A DNA stretch of 12,288 bases from Deltaproteobacteria bacterium (GTDB taxonomy: Bacteria > Myxococcota_A > UBA796), in the NCBI GenBank assembly GCA_002707085.1, contig PALY01000022.1, forward strand, positions 4,356 through 16,643, given 5' to 3'. Position numbers and translations under genes: made by a program. Below, piece by piece: positions 6,548 to 12,288 of this stretch. The notes under the pieces were generated by a model. It was given only the letters and a program-made list of their open reading frames with translations, made no database searches and was not told the origin of the DNA. Position 1 is the stretch's first letter, and every line of letters starts with the position of its first letter.

Positions 6548-7468
6548 ATGAAAAAGAATCTTGGACTTATTCTTCTTACGATTGGCATCGGTCTTTCTGC
6601 GGGTTTCGGTGCTGAACTTGCGCCCAACTTTCGTCATGAAACGAAAATCAACGGTATCGCTGGCTTCGGTGAAGCCATCGCTTCTCAAAAACATGCGGAC
6701 TACTGCAAAACACTCACGGTCAACAAACTTCCACCCGTGGAAGGGTGTGCAGATGGCGATGGAAACCCCGTCCCCTTCGTGGATGAAGAGTCCTTGGCAG
6801 GAGCTACGCCGGTTGAACGAAGACGGGCCGAAATCTCTTCATTGCGTGCCAATAAAGAGGTTCGATTACTGGATGTGACGCAAGCCAGAATCTTTTGGAT
6901 TGCTTCCTTAGAGAAAACCATTCCGCTTTTAGAGAAAGTGCAAAACACAAGAACTCAAGCGCCTGCTGCCAGACTGACTGGATGGTTCGCTTCATCAGGA
7001 ATGGGCTTTCTGTTGGGTTTGGTATTTGTTGTGATCGGATCCGTCTTGTGCCGGAAGGCTCATGGGGAAGGGATCTCAGTACCTGAGGGAGCAAGTGAAG
7101 ATGGCCCATTGGACTTCGGCGTACTGTTAGAGGGCATCATTGCTGGTGTACGACAGATTCAATCGGACATGAAGGCTCTTGATGCACCAACGACAGCAGA
7201 TTTGGATGCAATAAAGGTTCGTTTAGAAGACATTCAAAAGGGCGATATGGCACGAATTTGTGCCGCGGGACCCCAGGTTCAACAGCGCTATGGTTTGGGT
7301 GCTATGGCCGCAATATTCTCGCCCTTGTCGGGTGCTGAACGTCGTTTGAATCGGATGTGGGCGTGCTTGGTCGACCGTCACTGGCCAGAAGCGATGGCTT
7401 CTGTTGATGGAGCCGCTGAAAATCTGGAAGCCGCGCACGAGGCGGTACAAAAGGCCATCGCTGCTTGA
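6548..7468 (+). CDS. Unknown protein with two transmembrane segments, co-located with OPT transporter
   Basis: A 306-aa protein that I do not recognise. It starts MKKN followed by a hydrophobic segment (about 5-22). A likely extracytoplasmic region (23-145) carries two cysteines, C53 and C67. A second span lies at about 147-168, and a soluble C-terminal region of about 138 residues follows that is partly helical and probably cytoplasmic. The start is well supported by GAGGAG six nt upstream (6536-6541), which overlaps the OPT stop codon. An upstream in-frame extension from 6392 lies inside the OPT gene and is rejected. The tight spacing suggests joint expression with the OPT transporter, perhaps as an accessory subunit; that is inference. 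It converges on the cytochrome-like lipoprotein gene with only 3 bp between stops, leaving no room for a separate terminator. Confidence 0.85.
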   Translation: MKKNLGLILLTIGIGLSAGFGAELAPNFRHETKINGIAGFGEAIASQKHADYCKTLTVNKLPPVEGCADGDGNPVPFVDEESLAGATPVERRRAEISSLRANKEVRLLDVTQARIFWIASLEKTIPLLEKVQNTRTQAPAARLTGWFASSGMGFLLGLVFVVIGSVLCRKAHGEGISVPEGASEDGPLDFGVLLEGIIAGVRQIQSDMKALDAPTTADLDAIKVRLEDIQKGDMARICAAGPQVQQRYGLGAMAAIFSPLSGAERRLNRMWACLVDRHWPEAMASVDGAAENLEAAHEAVQKAIAA

Positions 7469-7471
7469 TGA

Positions 7472-7885
7472 CTATTCTTCGATGTTGTCAATCCAGCTTC
7501 GCACCTTATTGATCCGGCTTTGATCCATTTTTCCGCTGGGTGGCATGACATCGCCTTCAATGTCGGATGCGCCTTCTATTTTCTTGACCAGGTAGCTGGT
7601 GGATGCACTGCCCGCCTCGATCAGCATGGTGCCTGGGACTGCGCTCGACTCAAATGTCAGCCATTCCGCTTCGGTTTGGCCCTCTGCGATGGTCAGAAAA
7701 CCTTCGCCTTCCCCGTGGCATGCGTTGAACCCGCAGGACGGTATCAGCACGTCATTGAGAACCTCTTCATAGGTGACAGTTGGTTCAGTTCCTGTGTCTT
7801 CGGTTTTGTCTTTACATCCGGTCACGGCCACGCAGATGGCGGCAGCACTCAACACTGTAGGAAGTTGAAATCTTGTCATCGTCAT
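7472..7885 (-). CDS. Cytochrome-c-like lipoprotein with CxxxxCH motif
   Basis: A 137-aa exported protein. The N-terminal signal ends in AVTG-C24, a good lipobox, followed by a short acidic linker rich in Asp, Thr and Glu. The core has PSCGFNACHG with C51, C56 and H57, then S-x-Y-L-V-K-K-I at about 97-103 and the segment DVMPPSGKM with M114. This layout resembles the small cytochrome-c-like domains common in Myxococcota and Planctomycetes lipoproteins, where the Met-Pro-Pro methionine can be the distal haem ligand. Four residues between the cysteines, rather than the usual two, make covalent haem attachment uncertain. The alternative start M3 (7879) is possible. It lies 45 bp upstream of nothing on its own strand except the GT2 gene end, so it may be transcribed with rnhB-GT2 or alone. 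Confidence 0.82.
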   Translation of the reverse strand: MTMTRFQLPTVLSAAAICVAVTGCKDKTEDTGTEPTVTYEEVLNDVLIPSCGFNACHGEGEGFLTIAEGQTEAEWLTFESSAVPGTMLIEAGSASTSYLVKKIEGASDIEGDVMPPSGKMDQSRINKVRSWIDNIEE

Positions 7886-7930
7886 TCGGCCCCGAGTTTC
7901 AGCACTGTTTGTAGCGGATGATTTGTAGAC

Positions 7931-8623
7931 TCACAAACGGTTTTGAACGCGCCAGCGCGCCAGGTTCCATGCAAATTCACCGAGCGTAGTCCATCGGACT
8001 TTAGAACGGCCTGCAGTCCGCGGCCGCATGGTGACCTGCTCTGTGGCTATCTCCCATCCTCTCGCTTGGGCTCCAAGAACAACTTCGGCATCGAGAAACC
8101 AGTCTGTGGAGCTTGGTTGTAGCGTCAAGAATGCCTCCTTGGTCATTAATTTGGGGCAGCCATTAACATCAGAAATGGTACATCCAAGCGTTTTCATGAC
8201 CATCGAGTAGGAGGTCGTGACCACTTGTCGTAGGGCGCCATCCTGCCGTTCTGTTCGAACGGCTTTGGCGATGGGAGTCCCTTGTGCGCAGGCTTGGAAT
8301 AGCGGAGGAATGGCTCTTGGGCTGATTTGTCCGTCCCCCCAGCACCAACCAATGACATCGGGCAGTCCTTGTTGTTCCAGAAAGGCAATTCCTGCCAGAA
8401 TTCCGCCACCGTATCCGGCATTTTGTCGCAAGTGTAAGGCCTGAATGGATGGGGCTTGGGCCAAATCGTCAACCAGCACACCGGTGTCGTCTTGGCTGCC
8501 GTTGTTGACCAATACAAGCGTGTAGGGGATGTTCGCTTGCTCTAAGGTCGCATCGATGCTCGCGACGACCTCTGTGATGAGTTCGGCTTCGTTGAACAGC
8601 GGGATGATAAGGCCAAGCTTCAT
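7931..8623 (-). CDS. Family 2 glycosyltransferase
   Basis: A 230-aa GT-A fold enzyme of the dolichyl-phosphate mannose synthase-like branch of GT2. The N-terminus LGLIIPLFNEAE (3-14) is the classic first strand, VNNGSQDDT (39-47) is the nucleotide-binding loop, and RQNAGYGGG (66-74) matches the usual N-x-G-x-G segment. The DxD-like site reads CWGDGQ (94-99): D97 is kept but the first aspartate of the usual DADGQ is W. It has no C-terminal membrane spans, so it is probably soluble or peripheral, using a nucleotide sugar and perhaps a polyprenyl phosphate. The start at 8623 lies one nt after the rnhB stop (TGA-G-ATG), indicating translational coupling. A longer reading to 8953 would overlap rnhB by more than 300 bp and is rejected. 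Donor and acceptor are unknown. Confidence 0.9.
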   Translation of the reverse strand: MKLGLIIPLFNEAELITEVVASIDATLEQANIPYTLVLVNNGSQDDTGVLVDDLAQAPSIQALHLRQNAGYGGGILAGIAFLEQQGLPDVIGWCWGDGQISPRAIPPLFQACAQGTPIAKAVRTERQDGALRQVVTTSYSMVMKTLGCTISDVNGCPKLMTKEAFLTLQPSSTDWFLDAEVVLGAQARGWEIATEQVTMRPRTAGRSKVRWTTLGEFAWNLARWRVQNRL

Positions 8624-8624
8624 C

Positions 8625-9248
8625 TCAGAAAAGGTTCTGTTGGCGAAGTGCTTCAATGGTTCCCCAGCGTTTTCGTACGCAGTCAGGGAAAGGCTCTTCT
8701 CTTTGGATGAAGCCAAGTAGCCAAGTCCGCGTTTTTGGATCGGATGGATACCCCGATCCCACTTCTCCCAGGCTTTTGATGTGCGCATCTCTGTGCACTT
8801 TGGCAAAAATGCTTGCAGAACCACAGGCGGCGAATGTTGCGTCTGCCTTGGGTTGAATTGTGAATGAAGGGATTGTGCACCCAGCTTCGGCAAGCCTCCC
8901 AGATAAACGTTTCTGAAAATTCGGGATTCCGGACGGGTGGCAGGGGGCATCAATGATCACATGATCTGGAGATGCTTCAATGATGATGGATGCAAAAGCT
9001 TCTTCTTCCAGGGTGTTGATGTTTCCTGCATCGATGGCTTCCGGTGTGATTTCCCGGATGTAATGGATGCCCATTGGAATCAAGTCGGCACGGATTTTCT
9101 CCCGTTTCTTCGCCGACAGTTTCTTGGAGTCATCCGCACCCGCATCACGCAACGGTTGGTCGTCGTCTTGGTCCCATAGGAAGCCCCCAACAACCAAAGG
9201 CCCCAGTACGCATCCTCGGCCCGCTTCATCTAATCCCAATGTCTTCAT
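8625..9248 (-). CDS. rnhB: Ribonuclease HII, archaeal/eukaryotic sequence type
   Basis: A 207-aa type 2 RNase H that nicks at ribonucleotides embedded in DNA and removes RNA from hybrids. Catalytic acids are D7 and E8 (in GLDEAGRG), D100 (IIDAP) and D154 (AKVHRD). The DSKKL motif is at 40-44. The C-terminal part has GEVGSGYPSDPKTR (161-174) and VRKRWGTI (191-198). These match archaeal RNase HII such as the Thermococcus enzyme, which has GSGYPSDPRTR and VRKGWKT, rather than the bacterial form with HKGYPT. The start ATG at 9248 gives a full N-terminus. The glycosyltransferase follows 1 nt downstream. It is divergent from nqrA. Confidence 0.94.
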   Translation of the reverse strand: MKTLGLDEAGRGCVLGPLVVGGFLWDQDDDQPLRDAGADDSKKLSAKKREKIRADLIPMGIHYIREITPEAIDAGNINTLEEEAFASIIIEASPDHVIIDAPCHPSGIPNFQKRLSGRLAEAGCTIPSFTIQPKADATFAACGSASIFAKVHRDAHIKSLGEVGSGYPSDPKTRTWLLGFIQREEPFPDCVRKRWGTIEALRQQNLF

Positions 9249-9485
9249 GCCTCGTGTTGTAGCCGAGGGTCGTTTTTCGTGCGAATCGAAGGAAGTTGAC
9301 AGACTTGACCAATGGGTGGTTTTTGGGTACTTGATACGCCAAAGGATAGGCGCGATGTGCGTCGATTGGAGACCCGGTGGTTCCCCTTGGAAAGCAGGGT
9401 CTGCTCTTTTCCGAAAGTTTGGCGTTTCAAGCTGATTTTTAGGAATAGAGATCTTAGAGAGTCAGTGTCATGGAGAAATCCTAGT
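9249..9485. other. Divergent intergenic region between rnhB and nqrA, with a possible leader hairpin
   Basis: 237 bp without a credible gene. It should hold the promoters of both rnhB and the nqr operon. A TTGACA at 9296-9301 and a TTGACC at 9305-9310 resemble -35 boxes on the plus strand, but no good -10 follows at normal spacing. Closer to nqrA, AGACCC (9370-9375) and GGGTCT (9397-9402) can pair. They enclose TTCC/GGAA (9381-9384 and 9389-9392) around a CCTT loop, an imperfect hairpin in the likely 5' leader. GGAGA at 9472-9476 is the nqrA ribosome binding site, nine nt from the ATG. Confidence 0.4.
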
Positions 9486-10844
9486 ATGAGCGTTCATTTT
9501 ATTCGAAAAGGCCTCGACCTCCCGATCAACGGAGTCCCAGAGCAGGTGGTTCATGCGGGAGCCGAGGTTTCTCACGTGGCGATCATGGCGGATGACTATC
9601 CGTACATGAAGCCCAAAATGCATGTGCGTGTAGGCGACACGGTCAAACTCGGTCAGCCTGTCATGGAAGACCGAAAAGCCGAGGGAGTGGTCTTTACGGC
9701 TCCTGGCGCCGGAACTGTTGTCGCCATCCATCGAGGTGAACGCCGTCGGTTGATATCGGTGGTGATCGAACTGGCTGAGTCTGGTTCAGGTGAAGACAAG
9801 CATGCATTCTCGCATTTCAACGCAGATGCCGAGTTGGACGACGATAAAGTTCGTGCGCTGTTGGTCGAGTCTGGATTGTGGACAGCGCTTCGCGCAAGGC
9901 CGCATGACCGGGTACCCGCCATCACAGAAACCTGTTCCAGCATTTTTGTGACGGCCATTGATTCCCGTCCCCATGCTGGAGACCCCGTGTTGGCCCTGCA
10001 AGGTCGGGAAGAAGACTTCCTTCGCGGATTGGGCGTGTTGGAGCATCTGACAGAAGGCAAGATTTGGTTGTGCAAGAAAACGGGTGCAGAGGTGCCCAGC
10101 AGCAAATCAGACCGAGTCAGCGTAGAAGAATTTGAAGGGTGTCATCCTGCAGGTTTGGTGGGAACCCACATTCATGCACTGGACCCTGTCCATCGTGGAA
10201 AGACGGTATGGCATGTGGGCGCTCAGGACGTTGTGGCCATCGGGTCTCTGTTTGCTACAGGTACGCTGGATGTTTCACGCGTTGTGTCCTTGGCAGGCCC
10301 TGCAGCCAACACTCCTCGGCTTCTGAAAACTCGTCTTGGTGCGAGCATCGACCAGTTGGTTTCAGGTGAAACGGGCGAAGGCGAGATTCGCGTCGTGAGC
10401 GGGTCGGTCATTGGTGGTCGCCAGGCGATGGGTGAGCAAGAAGGTTTCTTGGGTCGCTACGACATGCAGATATCTGTGTTGACCGAAAACAGAGAACGCG
10501 AGTTCTTGGGTTGGTTGAAGCCGGGTGGGAACATCTATTCGACGGTGCGGGCGTTCGTATCTTCTCTTTCACCCAACAAGACCTACGACATGACGACAAC
10601 GACCAATGGTTCTCATCGGGCCATGGTGCCGATTGGGATGTTTGAGCGCGTCATGCCGCTTGACATCATGCCGACATTTCTCCTCCGCTCCTTGTTGGTG
10701 GATGATGTCGAGCGTGCTGAAAAACTTGGCGCCCTGGAGTTGGCAGAGGAAGACCTCGCCCTGTGTTCATTCGTGAGCCCAGGCAAGGAAGACTACGGTG
10801 TGGCATTGCGTCGCAACCTCACCGACATTTGGAAGGAAGGCTGA
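9486..10844 (+). CDS. nqrA: Na+-translocating NADH:quinone reductase subunit A
   Basis: A 452-aa protein matching NqrA over its length. The N-terminus has [13 protein letters not shown], then [11 protein letters not shown] and [18 protein letters not shown], a lipoyl-like barrel-sandwich segment shared with RnfC. Later segments [15 protein letters not shown] and [20 protein letters not shown] are conserved NqrA sequence. NqrA is a membrane-associated subunit without transmembrane spans and takes part in the quinone site of the six-subunit Na+ pump. The start was set at ATG 9486 because homology begins there and GGAGA lies upstream; an in-frame extension back to 9312 reads through the intergenic region with no family similarity. 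Its stop overlaps the nqrB start by 1 nt (TGATG). Confidence 0.97.
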   Translation: MSVHFIRKGLDLPINGVPEQVVHAGAEVSHVAIMADDYPYMKPKMHVRVGDTVKLGQPVMEDRKAEGVVFTAPGAGTVVAIHRGERRRLISVVIELAESGSGEDKHAFSHFNADAELDDDKVRALLVESGLWTALRARPHDRVPAITETCSSIFVTAIDSRPHAGDPVLALQGREEDFLRGLGVLEHLTEGKIWLCKKTGAEVPSSKSDRVSVEEFEGCHPAGLVGTHIHALDPVHRGKTVWHVGAQDVVAIGSLFATGTLDVSRVVSLAGPAANTPRLLKTRLGASIDQLVSGETGEGEIRVVSGSVIGGRQAMGEQEGFLGRYDMQISVLTENREREFLGWLKPGGNIYSTVRAFVSSLSPNKTYDMTTTTNGSHRAMVPIGMFERVMPLDIMPTFLLRSLLVDDVERAEKLGALELAEEDLALCSFVSPGKEDYGVALRRNLTDIWKEG

Positions 10845-12118
10845 TGAAAGCTTTGCGGAAATTGCTGGACTCTCAAGCCCATCTTTTTGAAAAAGGTGGG
10901 AAGTTTGAGAAGCTGGAAGCGCTGTATGAAGCGCCGGACACGCTGTTGTTTACCCCAGGTCATGTCACCAAGGGCAACATTCATGTTCGAGACGGACTCG
11001 ACCTAAAACGGATGATGATCACGGTGGTGGTCGCCTTGTTGCCCTGTGTGTTCATGGCGATGTACAACACGGGCTACCAAGCCAATCTCGCGATTGGGCC
11101 TGGTTTGGCAGACCCTCGGGATGCATGGCAGATGGACTTATTGCTCCTGTTGATGGGCAGTGAAGCAGCAGCGTTCAACCCCGACAGCATTTATGCGAAC
11201 ATCATGCATGGTGCCGTTTGGTACGTCCCCGTAATGGTGATCACCGGTGTTGTGGGTGGTCACATTGAAATGTTGTTTGCCATTGTGCGGAAGCACGAAG
11301 TCAACGAGGGCTTTTTGGTCTCGTGGTTCCTGTTCCCGCTGATCCTGCCGCCCACCATTCCATTGTGGCAGGTTGCGATTGGGATTGCCTTTGGTGTGTT
11401 GTTTGCCAAAGAGGTCTTCGGTGGCACAGGCATGAACGTGCTGAACGTGGCACTGATGGCTCGAGCCTTCCTGTTCTTCTCATACCCGGCACAGATTTCT
11501 GGTGACCAACCTTGGTATGCCATCGACGGTATTGCAGGAGCAGGAAATCCAGCAAGCATCGATGGTTTGAGTGGAGCCACCTATTTGGCCGGTGCTGCAG
11601 CCGGCAATATTGATTGGGCTTCTCAAGCAATGGCTGTGGGTGGAGAACAATGGATGACCGCATTCCATGGCTTCATTCCCGGATCGATGGGAGAGACTTC
11701 AGCCTTGGCTTGTCTGATCGGTGCTGCCATTTTGATTGCAACCGGAATCGGTTCCTGGAGAACCATGTTGGGTGTCACAGTGGGAACGGCCGCCATGGTT
11801 TTGTTGCTCAATGTGGTGGGTTCTGACACCAACCCAATGTTTGCGATGCCATTGATGTGGCACTTGGTTGTTGGTGGTTGGGCTTTCGGTACGGTGTTTA
11901 TGGCCACCGACCCAGTGACCTCTGCCTTTACCAATAATGGCAAGCTTATCTATGGTGCAGGGATCGGCCTCATGGTGGTTCTTGTGCGTGTCATCAACCC
12001 GGCGTACCCAGAGGGCATGATGCTCGCGATTTTGTTCATGAACATGTTCGCTCCATTCATCGACCACTTCTTTGTACAGGCCAACATCAAGCGGAGGGTT
12101 GCCCGAAATGGAGCGTAG
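10844..12118 (+). CDS. nqrB: Na+-translocating NADH:quinone reductase subunit B
   Basis: A 424-aa membrane subunit with about ten hydrophobic segments. The N-terminal cytoplasmic part has [21 protein letters not shown]. The motif LSGAT ends at T246, the threonine that carries covalent FMN in NqrB (T236 in Vibrio cholerae). Other family segments include [10 protein letters not shown] and [12 protein letters not shown]. NqrB carries FMN and riboflavin and forms much of the Na+ path. GGAAGGAAGG lies just upstream of the ATG, which overlaps the nqrA stop. The 3' end overlaps nqrC by 11 bp. These overlaps show a tightly coupled operon. Confidence 0.97.
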   Translation: MKALRKLLDSQAHLFEKGGKFEKLEALYEAPDTLLFTPGHVTKGNIHVRDGLDLKRMMITVVVALLPCVFMAMYNTGYQANLAIGPGLADPRDAWQMDLLLLLMGSEAAAFNPDSIYANIMHGAVWYVPVMVITGVVGGHIEMLFAIVRKHEVNEGFLVSWFLFPLILPPTIPLWQVAIGIAFGVLFAKEVFGGTGMNVLNVALMARAFLFFSYPAQISGDQPWYAIDGIAGAGNPASIDGLSGATYLAGAAAGNIDWASQAMAVGGEQWMTAFHGFIPGSMGETSALACLIGAAILIATGIGSWRTMLGVTVGTAAMVLLLNVVGSDTNPMFAMPLMWHLVVGGWAFGTVFMATDPVTSAFTNNGKLIYGAGIGLMVVLVRVINPAYPEGMMLAILFMNMFAPFIDHFFVQANIKRRVARNGA

Positions 12119-12288
12119 TACCAGCTATATTTTGGTGTTTGCATCGATTATCTGTTTGGTGTGTTCGGTCATCGTGTCCGGTTCTGCCGTATCGCTGAAG
12201 CCTTTGCAGACCATCAACAAACAACTCGATCAAAAGAAGAAAGTGTTGAGTGTTGTAAACCTGTACACGGCGGGCGAGGAGATTACTC
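12108..12288 (+). CDS. nqrC: Na+-translocating NADH:quinone reductase subunit C (5' part only)
   Basis: The first 60 codons of a gene cut by the window end. It opens [14 protein letters not shown] with one membrane span (about 7-26), then [21 protein letters not shown]. This is the standard NqrC N-terminus: one anchor followed by the periplasmic flavin-bearing domain. The FMN-binding threonine would lie beyond the window. Position directly after nqrB, with an 11-bp overlap and GGAGG (12092-12096) upstream, supports the call. Confidence 0.93.
   Translation, partial: MERSTSYILVFASIICLVCSVIVSGSAVSLKPLQTINKQLDQKKKVLSVVNLYTAGEEIT

Noticed and set aside
8624..8953. Longer 340-aa version of the GT2 gene starting at 8953
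   Set aside because: The extra 110 residues lie in another frame of rnhB and show no glycosyltransferase features; the family start MKLGLIIPLFNE begins at 8623.
9296..9333. TTGACA/TTGACC -35 boxes as a firm nqr promoter
   Set aside because: No acceptable -10 hexamer is found at 16-18 bp spacing, so it is mentioned only within the intergenic entry.
9312..9485. 58-residue N-terminal extension of NqrA
   Set aside because: It has no similarity to NqrA. The normal N-terminus and a ribosome binding site are at 9486.
10763..10843. N-terminal extension of NqrB
   Set aside because: It overlaps nqrA out of frame. ATG 10844 has a strong GGAAGGAAGG site and matches the family start.

Overview
This window looks like a chromosomal segment of a Gram-negative, probably aquatic or marine, bacterium of the old deltaproteobacterial group (Myxococcota, Bradymonadota or relatives). 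That placement is inferred. It rests on a Na+-translocating NADH:quinone reductase operon, Asp/Ala-repeat lipoproteins, a cytochrome-c-like lipoprotein of a kind common in those groups, a probable selenoprotein, and moderate GC content. No mobile element, tRNA, rRNA or CRISPR array was seen.

Layout. (1) 1-761, minus: a short-chain dehydrogenase of the (3R)-hydroxyacyl-CoA dehydrogenase type, cut by the window edge. A 117-bp divergent spacer with a perfect TGAATG/CATTCA palindrome separates it from the next gene. (2) 879-3853, plus: a two-gene overlapping unit. The first gene is a 749-aa protein joining a GT4 glycosyltransferase to a radical SAM/SPASM enzyme. The second is a type I RNase H with an unrecognised N-terminal extension. 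(3) 3872-4594, minus: a peroxiredoxin lipoprotein whose peroxidatic cysteine position is encoded by an in-frame TGA. A hairpin that looks like a bacterial SECIS element follows directly, so this is most likely a selenoprotein. A (Asp-Ala)22 linker separates the lipid anchor from the enzyme domain. (4) 4792-7468, plus: an OPT-family transporter followed 10 bp later by an unknown two-span membrane protein. (5) 9248-7472, minus: an RNase HII of archaeal/eukaryotic sequence type, a family 2 glycosyltransferase 1 nt behind it, and a cytochrome-c-like lipoprotein. (6) 9486-12288, plus: nqrA, nqrB and the start of nqrC, with overlapping ends.

The most notable item is the peroxiredoxin. A standard gene caller would split it into two unrelated ORFs (about 4199-4594/4666 and 3872-4144). 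The two are in the same frame, and the TGA falls exactly on the catalytic position of a Bcp/PrxQ active site. TGA is used as an ordinary stop by at least five other genes here, so whole-genome recoding is not the explanation. Secondary points of interest are the glycosyltransferase-radical SAM fusion, the co-occurrence of RNase HI and an archaeal-type RNase HII, and the palindrome beside the hydroxyacyl-CoA dehydrogenase gene.
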